This document shows positions 1-11,532 of a stretch of DNA of 64,000 nt, in pieces; position 1 is the first letter of the stretch; every line of letters starts with the position of its first letter. The notes below the pieces were generated by a model that searched no databases, was not told the origin of the DNA, and saw only the letters and a list, made by a program, of their open reading frames with translations. The DNA is from Liquidambar formosana (taxonomy: Eukaryota; Streptophyta; Magnoliopsida; Saxifragales; Altingiaceae), in the NCBI GenBank assembly GCA_039720395.1, contig CM077832.1, forward strand, positions 21,291,607 to 21,355,606, in the 5' to 3' direction. The position numbers and the translations under genes are program-made.

Positions 1-626
1 TTTAGTTAATCCCCTAGGACTAGCACATCACAAACATAGCTTTACATCCTATTTCCTTAATTTATTCCTCCTAACCCATGGCCTTAACGAAGGCTAGGGT
101 TTAAAGGTCTATATTAAGGGCATAAGATATAAAGCCTCACACCACAAACACAGCATAGCATCATTACAAACAATTGTGGGTGCATAAAGGTGAGACCGTA
201 GTGTCCTACAAGTCTGTCTATATGGACTAATGATAAGGGTAGGCTAGGGTCCTTCACTTGCTTGAGCAATCCTTATACCTAACCACATGTGGCATCAGGA
301 ACGCCGCGTGGGTCCAGCAGTACGTGATTAACTCATTTAATATACCCAAGGGCAAGCCCAAGGGTACTAGGCAAGAGAGGTTGATAGCTTTCGCCCCAAC
401 ACATGGAATCAGGAAAACCAAGGTTGAGACTAGGCCGATCGTTGGCAAGGATACATCGAGGGACATCGATCCTAGCATGCAAGAGTTTGCGCACACAATG
501 CAATAAATGAAAGCACACAATCAAGCGGATGCAATGTGATTGATTTTAATTAAACATAAGAAATTAACCTAGCCCAATTAAACTTTATAGAGTCTAGCCC
601 ACAAATCCCCAGTGGAGTCGCCAAAC
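1..626 (-). mobile_element. Tat element D, 5' leader (cut by window edge)
   Basis: Reads on the minus strand as the untranslated leader just downstream of a 5' LTR. It is nearly identical to the leader of element B (43701-44330) and resembles the leader of element A at 63545-64000. The primer-binding site lies next to the LTR at 606-623. Short ORFs on both strands are leader coincidences: they hold no domain and simply repeat wherever the leader repeats. The gag and pol of this copy lie left of the window. Confidence 0.85.
606..623 (-). promoter_or_regulatory. Primer-binding site of element D (tRNA-Arg type)
   Basis: The minus strand reads TGGCGACTCCACTGGGGA, 3 nt inside the LTR edge. The same 18-mer is at the same spacing in element B. 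From family knowledge, Ogre/Tat elements prime from tRNA-Arg, and this matches the expected 3' end including CCA. A tRNA alignment would confirm it. Confidence 0.8.
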
Positions 627-3412
627 TATGAACCCCGGAAATTGGGCCCACGAGGGATTGAAAAGAAAGTGGGTTTGAAAAAGAAAAAGGAAAGGAGTCG
701 CCACCTTATTTTTTAAAGGAAACAAGGAAAACCCTAAAAATCAGGTTGTTTTAGGAAAACAATTTGAATGACTCCATAAAAAAAGGAAAGGCAAAAACCA
801 ATCTTTTGAAAACCAAAGAAATCGGGGATTCGGAGGCTAAGTTATGACATGGGAAGGTTCTAGGCAAAGCCTATAGGCACCCATGTCACCCTTTCGGTCT
901 CTCAGTTCATTTGGGCTAAATTAAAGTCTTTCCATACAAAAATCAGCAAGTATATCATCACAAGAATTGCATGCATATCATATATTTCATTCATCCATCC
1001 ATGCATAATAAGCAAATAAAAACAGAAAATAAAAAGAAGAAAAGAAAACATAAATAAACCTAGGATGCTTGGATCCTAGAACGGACTTGAGCCTCACGAA
1101 GAGCGCCTACGTACCATGCAACGAAATACATGGATCAAAGTCCACGTAGTTCGATTAGAATTAGGGTTAAGACCTAATATAAACCTATGGTTAAAACCCT
1201 AGGTTTCCTTATTTGATCAAAAGAGTTGAATATGATAGAAAGTTTGATTTTAGGAAAGAAATCCACAAGATGGAAACTTTAATAAAAACCAGAATTTTGT
1301 TGGTTAAGGAAACCTCTAATTAAACCATAGGATCATATTAAAAATTAACCCTAAATAGGGAGAAGAGAATGAGTTAAGAAGAAAGGTGAATTGGGGCACC
1401 TTCACACCCACTTACCTGAGCGCAATTAGCTCCAAGCATTTAGCCATTTTAGACATAAGCAGCCCTATTTGCCATGGGACAAATACTACACCTATTTGCA
1501 CCCTTACAAGTGCTCAAAACCATGCAAAAACACTAACATGCAAATCTGGACAGAATAGTATTATGACCTAAAATCATCCACTAAGCATGCCAATAGCAAA
1601 AACAGCGAACAATAATAAGTCCTAACATATTCCTAGAACCATATCATGCATAAAAACCCTAAAACATACTAACATGCATGCAAAACTATCATGTTTACTC
1701 CATATGAAAAACATATACAGCAAACACGAAGAAAAACCAATAAAAAAGTCTACTTTATCATGCTATATGAAAACAAACACGAAACAATGACTCTAAAACC
1801 CTAAACTCACAAATATGCTTAAAAACATACAAAACATACTTTAATCATGCTAAAACCAAACTAAACAGAAATTAAATCATGCATATTAACTAACTAAAGC
1901 AATATAACATGATGAAAATCCTAACTCTAACATGCAATGACACTAATCCTAGCACAAGGACAAACAGGAGCACAAGAATCACAACTATGCATTAAAAACC
2001 TAAAGGACAGCCCTAAAGCATGCTAATCAGTAGATAAAAAATAGATATTCCATGTATATTAACTAGCTAGAGTGTTAATACATGATAAAAAAGTCACCTT
2101 TAACATGCAATAAGCCTAACCCATATGAGAACCTAGTTTAAGCTTGAATAGAGAAGGAGAATACCTTAGGAAGTGGCTCCCCTTGTGTTTGTAATTGTTC
2201 GTGGCTCCTCAAGTCTTTAGAGTGAATCAAACCAACACGAATCCTCCTCTTTGTCAAAGTGGTATCACAGCAAAGAGATCAAAACTCACTCAACTTTGAA
2301 AAGAAATAGAAAACAAAAAGAGAACAAGAGAAAAGAAAAAGTGATTCTCGTCACTTTGCAGTAGCAGCAAATTCAATCGCGTTTTTGGGTATGAAAACGT
2401 TGGATTTGGACAAAGCTTGTGAAATACAAAGTTGTAGAGAATTGAATTATCTTTCTAACAAGACCAATTTCATCAAATTCTGACTTCGGATGAAAAAGTT
2501 ATGATTAAAATACGACTGCTGGTTTTCAGAAAATCTGCTGCTGAATTATGACGAATTTCACTCCCTCCAAACCCTCTTCTCCTCCCCCTTGTTTAAAGAC
2601 ATTAAGAGAGTATTTATAGCTGAAATCTGGAGTTTCCCTTTCCTTCCTGGACTAGGTTTCCTTTGAGAATAATCAAAAGGTATTTTATAATGATAAAAGA
2701 CTTCTAATCTGAATAGGAAAAGGAAATTGTCTTTTATAAAAATTGGGAGACTGACCGCTAACACGCATGCACATGTATCGTATGTGCGTACACACACTCA
2801 TCACATACGTACACGTGTTAGTGTCATGATAAAAATGGCTAATTTAATTAAATAATTTTCTTTTCATTTTAACCAAAAATCTCATGCTGTGATTCGCACT
2901 AATTCTTCAAGGATAATCCGTAAATAACCACACTAAACTCATCATCAGGCCATATCAAAATTGAAGCTTCATGAAACACTTTTGAGGGTAAAATGATGAC
3001 TAATGAAAGTCAATTTGAAAAGATTTGGTTGGTAATTGTGAGTCAATTAGAGCTAACCCAAGGAAGGGTCAATTAACCAACTTGAACTACATCGAGCCAT
3101 TTTAATCCCGAGCCATTGACTTACCAAATTGACACTAAAAATACCTCTTATGCATCCATATGAACTCCAATTGACAATTTGGAGATCATTCCAAGGTCAA
3201 ATGAAAAGTTTGGGACTTAAAAGACGATTATGCCCCTCAAGTCACAAAAGCTCTTATTATCCCTCAAGATCAACTCCAATTTGAACCAAAATTCATATCC
3301 ATTGTCCTTGTGACTCTAGAAAACTAATGCAAGTGACTAGACTCAAAAACAAAACAAAAACATGCATGAAATGATGAGCCCTAGTAAGGTGGTGCAAAAA
3401 TGGGGTGTGACA
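627..3412 (-). mobile_element. 5' LTR of Tat element D
   Basis: A 2786-bp LTR running right to left. Its left edge starts with the inverse of GGTTCA plus a mutated terminal dinucleotide (TA instead of TG at 627-628), and its right edge ends GGGGTGTGACA at 3412. It is almost identical to both LTRs of B. On the minus strand it carries a TATAAATA box (2618-2611) and, about 140 bp further upstream, an inverted-repeat module (2758-2821). The polyadenylation-region palindrome TACGTA is at 1108-1113. The candidate 5-bp target site next to it is ATATC (3413-3417), but the other flank is outside the window. Confidence 0.9.
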
Positions 3413-3510
3413 ATATCAAGTGAGGAAATGCTTGTGTCTTAAGTGCCCTTGTATACTTGTTACGTGTTATAATTTTATTTATTTTATTTTATTTTTGGTG
3501 CCTCTTACAT

Positions 3511-3910
3511 CAGTGAACATGTTGGAAATAAGACATTTTTACTTGGTGTGAAATGCATATTTGTCTTCCCAAATAGTACGTGATAGCATGTGATGGGATG
3601 TTTAGGTTATAGAAAATGTATATGCACATCACACCCCCATAATTTTCTAAGGATTAGGATCCTCTCAATTTATTGGACCATCTATTTAAACCTGAACCAT
3701 TGATACTTGGTGATCCCTACATGGTATGAATACTAAAGAGAGGAGAATTTCCCATTTTCTAAAAATACAACGTAATCTATAGACAGGTAGTTTATGTCTA
3801 AGAGGGTATACATGCCCATATAATTTTTCCACCAGTGGTTGCCATAAGACCTGCTCAACTCAAACAATCTTAGCACATAAACTGAAATAGCTAATGCACA
3901 CGCCTACTCC
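3511..3910 (+). repeat. First copy of duplicated RALF-promoter block
   Basis: From about CAGTGAACATG to a TATAAATAC near 3910, this stretch is a diverged direct repeat of 4524-4960, the sequence immediately upstream of the RALF-like gene. No gene follows this copy. A smaller repeat inside and just after it (about 3765-3817 and 3915-3969, sharing GTAGTTTATGTCTAAGAGGG) shows further local duplication. The most likely reading is a duplicated RALF locus that has lost its coding part. Confidence 0.7.
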
Positions 3911-3970
3911 TATAAATACAATGTAATCTATAGATAGGTAGTTTATGTCTAAGAGGGTATACATGCCCAG

Positions 3971-4473
3971 GTGTGAATGTATTTTTATAAATACATGTAC
4001 TTAAGGCATCATCACATCTCGTTTGATCACATCTTTGAGGTGCATGCTTGGATTCTACCTTAGTTTTGGCACTTTAATGTGTGTATTTAGATTGTATTAT
4101 CTTATAAAGGAAAAAAAAAAAATTAGACATTCAATTCTGATTCAAAGGATTGTTTTAGAACTCATAATTCATGAATATTGCTTTTAGGGCTGTAACATGC
4201 TAAACGTTATCTAATTTTAATGAGAGAAAGAATATAATATAAGCTACCCATTTGAAACACTTACAAAACTGTCTAACACTTAATTTACATAATTGTATCC
4301 CAAATTTATTTTTTATTTTCTTATTTTTTGCACTTTTCTTGTAAATTATATCGTTATATATTTTCATCAATAATTAAATTGGTTTAATAAAACTATGTAT
4401 GATTATAAAAAAAATCTCATGTGCAACTAAATTAATGCATGCGCAATGCACGTGCATATGCAATAACTAGTTA

Positions 4474-4478
<5 letters not shown>
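3971..4478. other. AT-rich spacer without a recognised gene
   Basis: No open frame with domain features. The stretch is AT-rich, with a small hairpin (ATGTATT/AATACAT) near 3978-3997, and lies between the two promoter-block copies. Confidence 0.5.

Positions 4479-4522
<44 letters not shown>
4479..4522. repeat. (TA)n microsatellite
   Basis: About 22 uninterrupted TA dinucleotides directly abutting the start of the second promoter-block copy. Confidence 0.97.
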
Positions 4523-4523
<1 letters not shown>

Positions 4524-4526
<3 letters not shown>

Positions 4527-4960
4527 TAAACATGCTGGAAATAAGGCATTTTTGCTTGGTGAGAGAGGCATATATATCTTCCCAAATAGTAGGGGCTAGC
4601 ACGTGATGGCATGTTTGTGTTAAAGAAAATGTATACGCCCATCACACCCCATAATTTTCCAAGGATTAGGATCTTCTCCATTTATTGGACCAACTAGTAA
4701 AATATGAATTGTTGATATTTTGTGGATCCCACATGAATTAGTGGGGCCCACATGGTATGAATGGTAAAGAGAGGGGAGCCTTTCCCATTTTCTAAAAATA
4801 CAACTTGACCTACAGATAGACAAGTATGTTGTGTCTAAGAGGGTATACATGCCCATATAAAGTTGCCTTATGACCCGCTTAACTCTAACAAACTTTGCAC
4901 AAAATTAACTAAAACAGCTAATGCATGTTCGCACCTGCACCTATAATAGAAATTCAAACT
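4524..4960 (+). repeat. Second copy of duplicated promoter block, upstream of RALF gene
   Basis: Direct repeat of 3511-3910. Shared landmarks include GGAAATAAG, CTTCCCAAATAGTA, CCAAGGATTAGGATC, TTATTGGACCA and AAGAGGGTATACATGCCCAT. This copy leads into the TATA box and start codon of the RALF-like gene and is probably its proximal promoter. Confidence 0.7.
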
Positions 4961-4963
4961 CCT

Positions 4964-4971
4964 TATAAATT
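4964..4971 (+). promoter_or_regulatory. TATA box of the RALF-like gene
   Basis: TATAAATT lies 76 nt upstream of the ATG, in a normal plant position allowing a leader of roughly 45 nt. The leader is A/C-rich and free of upstream ATGs between 5000 and 5039. Confidence 0.65.
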
Positions 4972-5039
4972 GTAATTTCTTTCTACACATTAAAAACAAT
5001 AAGAAAAATTCTCTCTAAACCCTATTCCCTAAATTAACA

Positions 5040-5279
5040 ATGGCTCTTTCTAGAGGAATGATCCTTATTTGTATGACTACCCTTCTCGTTTGCTCATTCT
5101 TGAATAGAGTTACCAATGGCGAGGAGATTACCTATCGTGCTATTCATAAAGGCGATGCCATACCTGGATGTGGCCCAGAATTTCACAACACTTGCAAAAC
5201 ACCACCTCCAGCAAATGAGTATAATAGAGGGTGCGAGAAAACCCATGGCTGCCGTGGTGGTGAAAAACCAATGGAATAA
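5040..5279 (+). CDS. RALF-like secreted peptide (rapid alkalinization factor family)
   Basis: A 79-residue single-exon precursor. Residues 1-27 form a signal peptide (hydrophobic run LICMTTLLVCSFL, then NRVTNG). The mature part begins EEITYRAI, matching the ITY/YISY receptor-contact motif of RALF peptides. It ends with the family's four cysteines (positions 43, 50, 63 and 68), the PANEYNRGC motif corresponding to the RALF ANPYxRGC, and a C-terminal CRGG tail. There is no RRxL S1P cleavage site, so it resembles the short RALFL8-like subgroup that lacks a propeptide. From family knowledge, such peptides are apoplastic ligands of CrRLK1L receptor kinases and LLG co-receptors and control growth or alkalinization. 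The start is the only ATG that supplies the signal peptide. It is the one intact, non-transposon gene in the window. Confidence 0.85.
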   Translation: MALSRGMILICMTTLLVCSFLNRVTNGEEITYRAIHKGDAIPGCGPEFHNTCKTPPPANEYNRGCEKTHGCRGGEKPME

Positions 5280-5803
5280 AAATTGTACGTCGAGAATGCA
5301 GATGATGTTTAATTATGATTATAAGGTTTGGATGAGTCGTCAATAAAGGACATTGCAACATCCAGGAAGAAACCTTGGCATATTCAGATATTGTTGTTAT
5401 GGGACACTAATTAACCTTTTTTTTTTTTTTTTTTTCACACTTCATCACCATTTCTGTTACCAATTTCTAGCAATTGCTTCTTCAATGGCTTTTGCATATT
5501 TTTTATTTTATGTATTTTATCTTGTTCTAAAACCCATGTACGTAACTATTGTTTCTTTTGTATTCTTTTGAGAGTCTGGCTACCATGATGTGTCCATTGT
5601 TATTATGTAAGTGTTTGTCATTGCTTTCTCATATAAGTGTTTTCCTTCTCTTAAGTAATGATGAAATGTGGGTATTGTATATTTTTACGTATACATGTTC
5701 ACGTATTCAGATATCTGTTGTGGCCTTGCTATTATGTTTGTCATATACAAGTGTTTTCCTTCTCTTAATTATTGATGAAATGTGGAGTGGCTTATAAAAT
5801 TTT
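5280..5803. other. 3' flank of RALF gene with a local duplication
   Basis: Holds an 18-nt T run near 5419-5436. Two diverged direct copies of a segment containing GTGTTTTCCTTCTCTTAA lie at about 5597-5670 and 5728-5785. Several short T-rich ORFs have no domain signal. The RALF 3' UTR must lie here, but no single polyadenylation signal stands out. Confidence 0.5.
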
Positions 5804-6080
5804 CTCCCTCCCCTCCGTCCCACAAAGATTGGCCACTTTTACAACTTTTTTTGTTTCAAAATGTTTCTCCATTTTGAAAATTCAAATCACAATTCTTTTG
5901 AACTTCCTATTCTACCCCTTGTTATTTCAATAATTTATTTTAAAACAAAACCGAATAAAAAGTAGGAGAGGGGTATTTTTGGAAAAATAAAGTTTTAATA
6001 AATGTAAGTCTTTGAAATGACAATTTTTCTTAAATTGCGTGTTTTCTCAAACATTGCCTATCTTTGTGGGATGGAGGGAG
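5804..6080. mobile_element. Stowaway-like MITE (Tc1/mariner type)
   Basis: About 277 bp, starting CTCCCTCC...CCGTCCCACAAAGA and ending TCTTTGTGGGATGGAGGGAG. These are inverted ends of the Stowaway consensus (CTCCCTCCGTCCC), followed on the right by TA. There is no ORF. The left terminus has a 3-5 bp irregularity and the left flank reads TT rather than TA, so the TSD is imperfect. Confidence 0.75.
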
Positions 6081-6082
6081 TA

Positions 6083-6690
6083 GTTTATTTGTTAATTCTT
6101 TCAAGCAAAAATAGGATTACCACATGATGGGTCATCCCACTCACTAATTAGGGATCGGTAGTTGCTGGGGTGTCCCATCAGTGAATCATCAAACTCAACT
6201 ATTTGTTTTGTCTTGTTTTTTTTTTCTAGGGAGCTCCACTATTCATTCTATAACTCTTCAAAAGATTGTGTTATACCCTAAACTTTGGGGACTGTTTCCA
6301 AAACCCTTAAATTCCATCAGTTGAGGATTAATTAGCTGATCCAGTTTTGCTTTTATTGAGTTTGGTAGTACCTCAAATTCATGTAGCGGTTCAATATATA
6401 TAGCTAGTATTCCAAAAGCAGGCCTAGCTAAAACAAATGGAAAAAGAAAAAAGGAGTATCCAATAACCGACAGAACCTCATCCATGTTGTATTGGAAGCC
6501 TAGGTTCGAAATCATCTTCAAGATAGGTAGTAAGGTCTAAGTTGATGAAGACCATAAAATATTCTCTCAATTTAAGATTTCATAAGCCATATGAAAATAG
6601 AACAAAGCGATTCTTCTCATAAAATCAGAATAATTGTTTCTACCATAAGAAAAAGAGTATAATAATACGTACTTTTTCAAACTAATCTAT
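6083..6690. other. Intergenic stretch, no gene recognised
   Basis: A minus-strand 87-codon frame (6258-6521) encodes a partly hydrophobic product that I do not recognise. It has no upstream TATA box that I can see and no homologous copy in the window. I treat it as unassigned rather than a gene. Confidence 0.4.
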
Positions 6691-6699
6691 CATAAATAT

Positions 6700-7050
6700 T
6701 GAGCTAAAATAGCTATAAGCTTTATTGTCATGGTTTTGAACATGCTTTTGTCTTTCTAGGTGTAATTGATCTTTATCTACTGTTGTTCTTGGTGTGGGTT
6801 TATCTGTTTGTTAGATTAGTAGGGTTATTGATATTTGTCTTTCGTCTGTTCTTGAAGTATCTTTTATTGATATTTATTTGGATGTGTGAGGTGTTCTTTG
6901 AAGGGTTTTGTGTGTTGGTGTTTAGTAGGTTTTGTGGTGTGGGTAGGGTTATATTCTCAGTTTGGATGTTGGTTGTTGTGTCTTTTTACTTTTACCATTA
7001 ATAATATCATTCTTATTTTTGCTAATCCAAAAAAAGAAAACAAAAATAGT
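6700..7050 (+). mobile_element. Possible 5'-truncated LINE 3' tail
   Basis: A T/G-rich, pyrimidine-ending stretch closes with TAATAATATCATTC...GCTAATCC followed by an A-rich tail (AAAAAAAGAAAACAAAAA). This composition is typical of plant L1 3' ends. No reverse transcriptase is present and I could not find a flanking duplication, so this is a tentative call. Confidence 0.35.
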
Positions 7051-7079
7051 TGGATGATGTCGCTACCCCAAAAAAGAAA

Positions 7080-7775
7080 ATCCCTCTCTCGATCTCATCC
7101 TAGAGGGTACACACTCCACCTTTTGGTCTTAAACCAAGTTTAGGGACCCAGGGTTTGAATCCCCATTCAAGATCAATGGTCGGAATCCATTTGATCATTG
7201 ATCGAACATGATCGCACGATTGTACGGCCCCACAGTAGGGCGGACCACCACCCCTGGCCTACCTCCGTGGCCCTACCTCATCAGATAAGGCCCACTAACC
7301 GAGAATCACAAGTTCCTATGAGTCATGATGAGAAATTATCACAAATGTGGGATAAGTGTGCCCACACTAGCCATGCCAGCATAGGTAAATCTTGCTTTCT
7401 GCTCTGCAGCTACCCTGCAGTCCCCTGCAGCCGTAATCCAACTGCTTGGATGGGACTTGGGCTTACGCCTGCCAGTCCAGCATGGGCCATGCCTACCATG
7501 CCAGCGTGGATAGGCAGATTGTCCTTTTGCCACAATTAGACTATTTTTCCCTCATCAAATGAGGTATTTCCTTCACCAAACAATTCCCAAATGCCCTCCA
7601 TGTCCTATGTGACCATAATGCCCTTCCAAATGACCATTTTACCCCTAAAAGCCCAACTTTTCCTATAAATAGTCCACATTTTCAGTCATTAAGGGAGGCT
7701 AACATTTCTATCTAAAATCCCTAACCCTTCCTACCAAAAAGGATCCCAACTTCTCTTGCCTAAACACCAACTCCT
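7080..7775 (+). mobile_element. Truncated LTR-like promoter remnant, target of element A
   Basis: The stretch contains runs typical of plant gypsy LTR U3 regions (repeated 'ATGCCCTTCC', 'TTTTACCCC'). These lead to a TATAAATA box at 7664-7671 and a pyrimidine/A-rich leader, which is cut at 7775 by the 3' LTR of element A. Its continuation should lie beyond the right window edge. An ordinary host promoter is the alternative. Confidence 0.4.
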
Positions 7776-9283
7776 TGTGAACCTCGGAAAACGGCCCACA
7801 AGGATTTGGCGGAAAAGAAAGATTCGTAGTATATGGGATGGGTGAAAGACAACAAACAAAAAGGAGTCGCCACCTCATTTTTTAGGGAAAAGAGGAAAAC
7901 CGCAAAAATGTTTTATTTTCAAAACCACATGACTCCATTAAAGGAAAAGCAAAGTCTTTGAAACCAGAAAATTGGATTCGGGGGCTAAGTTATGACGTGG
8001 GAAGGTTCTGGGCAAAAGCCCATAGGCACCCACATCGCCCGGGTTGGTCTTTTAATTTAATTGGGCTAACTTAAGATCTTTTTCACTCAAATATCATCAT
8101 ATATCATCACAAGGCAGCTTGCATATCATATATTCCATCTAATCATCCATGCACAATCACTCAAATAAAACAAAACAAAAAGAAAAGAAAAGAAAAGAAA
8201 AAGCCTAGGATACTTGGATCCTAGAACGGACTTGAGCCTCACGAAGAGCGCCTACGTACCATGCAGCGAAATACATGGATCAAAGTCCACGTAGTTCGAA
8301 AAGAATAAGGTTACAACCTAATACAAACCTATGGTAAAAACCCTAGGTTTCCTTATTTGAAAATACATTAATTTAGTCTTAAGTCGAAAACTTCCACAAG
8401 AGGAAAACTTTGATAGAAAACCAGAATTTATTATTGAAGGAAACCTTTGATAAACACCATATGTCCATATTAAGAAGTAACCCTAGGAGGGAGAAGAGAA
8501 AGGAAAGAAAAAGAAAGGTGAATTGGGGCACCTTCAAACCCTACTTACCTGAGCACAAAAGCTCCAAACATTAGCCATTTCAGACCATAACAGCCCTATT
8601 TGCAATAGGACAAGCATTGTACCTGTTTGCACCCTTACAAGTGCACACAATCATGCAAAGAAGGCAAAATACTAATCTGGACAAAACCTTGACAAGGCCT
8701 AAAATTATCCATTTATCATGCAAACAACAAGAATAATGAATAACTAAGGATTCTAACTCAATCCTATATGCAATGACTCGACTAACATGCATAAAGACCT
8801 ACCAAAGACACACTAACAAGCATAAGAGACTCCAATAATATCAATAAACATGATAACAAAGCACATTCTAACCAAAAAGATGATATTTTATGTAAAATAT
8901 GAAAATAGGCCTCCTTACGGCGAGCTTTCTTAAGCAAAACTATCCTAAGATAATTTCACGTAAGAAAGTCATTATGGGGAGGTGCAATCAGCATATCCTA
9001 CGTAAAATATATACCCTAGAACACAATGGAAGTGATTTCATGCTTAAACACATCACGGAAGGCTCTTATGCAAAACCTCACTCAACGAAAAGGATAATTG
9101 TCCTTAAAAAAGGATAATGTCTCCAAAAACCCTATAAAATATACTATATGAATACAAACCTAGCATGATTCAACTATATGCAGCATATATAGAATGACTA
9201 TGATGAGAAACTACTCAAAAAACTAAGCTAAGCATGCTGTATAAGACCTATGATGAGAAATTTCATGCACTATAACTATCCTA

Positions 9284-9311
9284 GAAGAAGAAGAAGAAGA
9301 AGAAGAAGAAG
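9284..9311. repeat. (GAA)n microsatellite in LTR
   Basis: About nine perfect GAA/AAG units inside the A 3' LTR, at the R/U5 side of its promoter. Confidence 0.9.
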
Positions 9312-9713
9312 GAGAAGCAGAAAATTCATGTTCAGCATTAAAGGGATAGGCTTACCTCTTGTAGACTCTTCCATGTCTTCAAACTTCTTGTTTCCTTGCT
9401 TGCTTGGGGTTGAAGAGCCTCCTCTTGATGTCCTTCTAGCTCTCCAAACTCGTAGCTCCCTCTCTCTCTAAGTGTAAAGTGCAATTAACCTCCCCCCATG
9501 TGCTGAATATCATGCCCTTTATATAGAGAACTAACCCCCTAAACCAATGGCTAAGATTAATTCATTAAATAATGATCCTAGGGCTATTAGAGACTCTCTT
9601 GGTGCTCAAACAACTCAAACTTACACACTCCTAAGCTCAGATAAGTTGTTTTGGCGGAGGAAACTGTCAAAAGAGGGAGAGAAGAGTCAGAATTTGAGTT
9701 AAGGAAGGAGTCT

Positions 9714-9750
9714 CTCGGGTGACCATCTAGGCCTGGACGGTTACCCGAGG
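9714..9750. promoter_or_regulatory. GC-rich inverted-repeat module, LTR of element A
   Basis: CTCGGGTGACC at the left is answered by GGTTACCCGAGG at the right, around a short GC-rich core. It lies about 190 bp upstream of the minus-strand TATA box. Equivalent modules are at 36516-36596, 62331-62410, 28316-28396 and 54597-54656. Confidence 0.7.
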
Positions 9751-10456
9751 GCTTTCCTTGTTTCACTCCGATTTTGACTCCCACTTGCTGTAGAAGTCCT
9801 AAAATCTTCAAATTAAGTCTGATTTTGACGAAATAAAAGCCAAAACGACCGTGTTTCGAAGGGGAACACATTTTTAGGCATTTTAGGACAAAAATCCTTA
9901 ACCATGGGTGCATGGTTAGGTTTTACAAAGGTGGTTAACTATGGTGCTTCACCGTTGCTAAGCTGGGTTTGTACACAAGGTCGAACCAAATGCTTTCCCA
10001 ATCGAAATTCGATCTTTCTAAACATGTTTAGGACATAAATAAAGCCCAATTGAAGTTAAATGAGAGAAAATTGGTTGGGTCTTATGAGTCAATTTGAGCA
10101 AACCAAGAAAGGGTCTTTTAGCCAACCCGAACCATTACGAGCCGAATTGATCTTAAACCATTAATTCATGAAATTGAACCTCTATATGGACTCTATGTAC
10201 TCATATGAACTTGATGGAATGACTCGGGATTCATTCCAAAGTCAAATGGAAAATATATGGCTTAAAAGATGATTATGCCCTTAAAGTCGCAAAAGTTCTT
10301 ATTGACTATCGAAATGAACTCCAAATCACTTCAAAATTCATACACATGATATTCAATGCCATATAAACTCAATGCAAAAGACTAGACTCAAAAAGGACTC
10401 AAAATCCTACATGAAATGATATGTCCTAGCTAAGGTGACAAAAATGGGGTGTGACA

Positions 10457-10470
10457 GAAGCCCCTCATTG
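10457..10470 (-). other. Polypurine tract of element A
   Basis: The minus strand reads CAATGAGGGGCTTC directly before the 3' LTR, identical to the tract before B's 3' LTR at 56721-56734. It is the expected plus-strand primer for reverse transcription. Confidence 0.8.
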
Positions 10471-10512
10471 GTGAACAAGTTTCACTTATGAGCCAATGAT
10501 CAAAGAACAACC

Positions 10513-11532
10513 CATTTTTGTTTGATGGATTAATCTCATTAATACCAACAAACTCAAATGGAACCAAAAGGATAGACTTCGTCATATCCAAGCATGCGAC
10601 GATTTCATCGGAGCAAAGAATTTATTGCATTTCTATGCATGCCAACTTCGTTGGTGCACTCATGCAAATGCCTGCACTAATTGCATTAGTGATATGACAA
10701 CACATTTTTGCTTGATGGATTAATCTCATTAATGCCAACAAACTCAAATGGAACCATAAGGATAGACTTCGTCATATCCAAGCATGCGACGATTTCATCG
10801 AAGCAAAGAATTGATTGCATTTCTATGCATGCCAACTTCGTTGGTGCGCTCATGCAAATGCCTTTACCATGCACTAATTGCATTAGTGATATCCACATGG
10901 TCTTCTCATGATGCAAAGCTAGTTGCACTAGTGCATCACAAGGTATCCTACCAATTTCATTGGCATTCTCAAAACGAGTTATTTCATAACTCATAAGTCA
11001 TCATTTCATGTGAATTTGAATTAAAATGTCCATCAATTCAAAAACAAGTGCATTTCATGCCAGTCTCACTGGGGGTAACAAAGGTAGTGAGTTATTTCAT
11101 AACTCATGACTCATCATTTCATGTGAAATTGTGATTTCATGCCACTTTCAGTGGAAATAACAAAGACAGTGAGTTATTTCATAACTCTTGAATCATCATT
11201 TCATGTGAAATTATGCCACTTTCTGTGGGAATAACAAAGACAGGGAGTTATTTCATAACTCATGAATCATCATTTCATGTGAAATTGTCTTTATCACATG
11301 ATATGAGACCCAATTGCAAGTCAATTGATTCAAAATCAAGCTAATTTCTTATCATTTCATGTGAAATTATCCTTATCACATGGAATGACAGTGTACTGGG
11401 AGTCATTCAACTCAAAATCAAGTTCATTTCTTATCATTTCATGTGAAATTATCTTTATCACAAGAAATGACATTGAATTGAAAGTTAATTGATTGAAAAT
11501 GAAGCTTATTTCATGTCATTTCATGTGAAATT
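10513..11532 (-). repeat. Hairpin array of element A (triloop hairpins), part 1
   Basis: Two direct copies of an approximately 190-bp unit (about 10513-10700 and 10701-10890) are followed by 65-85 bp units built on GAGTTAT-TTC-ATAACTC and ATTTCATGTGAAAT. Nearly all of it is short perfect inverted repeats around a TTC, TGC or CTC centre, which is GAA, GCA or GAG in the element's sense strand. Examples: CGAT (10600-10610), CCAAC (10642-10654), CACTAAT (10675-10691), CTAGT (10919-10931), CCAAT (10951-10963), GAGTTAT (10976-10992), CCAGT (11060-11072) and CCACT (11142-11154). It does not code for protein. Confidence 0.8.

Larger units (their letters stand above)
7776..10456 (-). mobile_element. 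3' LTR of element A
   Basis: A 2681-bp LTR with TGTGAACC at the left and GGGGTGTGACA at the right. It is followed at 10457 by the inverse of a GAGGGGCTTC polypurine tract, the same arrangement as B's 3' LTR. On the minus strand there is a TATATAAA box (9525-9518) with a GC-rich inverted-repeat module about 190 bp upstream (9714-9750). Further contents are a TACGTA palindrome (8253-8258) and a GAA microsatellite (9284-9311). A segment at about 8906-9120 is shared with the solo LTR at 33785-37228 but absent from the B/D/C LTRs. Confidence 0.9.

Noticed and set aside
254..524. Frames of 63-88 codons on both strands in the leader, repeated at 43803-44073
   Set aside because: They recur only because leaders D and B are near identical; no start context, domain or strand preference supports coding.
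2558..2797. 79-codon frame also found at 41530-41769 and 57348-57587
   Set aside because: It lies across the TATA box and U3 of three copies of one LTR; identity reflects recent LTR copying, not selection on a protein.
6258..6521. 87-codon minus-strand frame
   Set aside because: No recognised domain, no promoter, no second copy; could be chance in AT-rich DNA.
7130..7170. GGTTTGAATCC resembling a tRNA/SINE B box
   Set aside because: No A box at proper spacing and no tRNA fold or SINE tail could be identified.
7198..7539. 113-codon frame in the island before element A
   Set aside because: Low-complexity, no domain, overlapped by an equally long opposite frame; more likely U3-like noncoding sequence.
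10686..10994. 102-codon minus-strand frame and plus-strand partners in the hairpin array
   Set aside because: Made entirely of the direct repeats and inverted repeats of the array.
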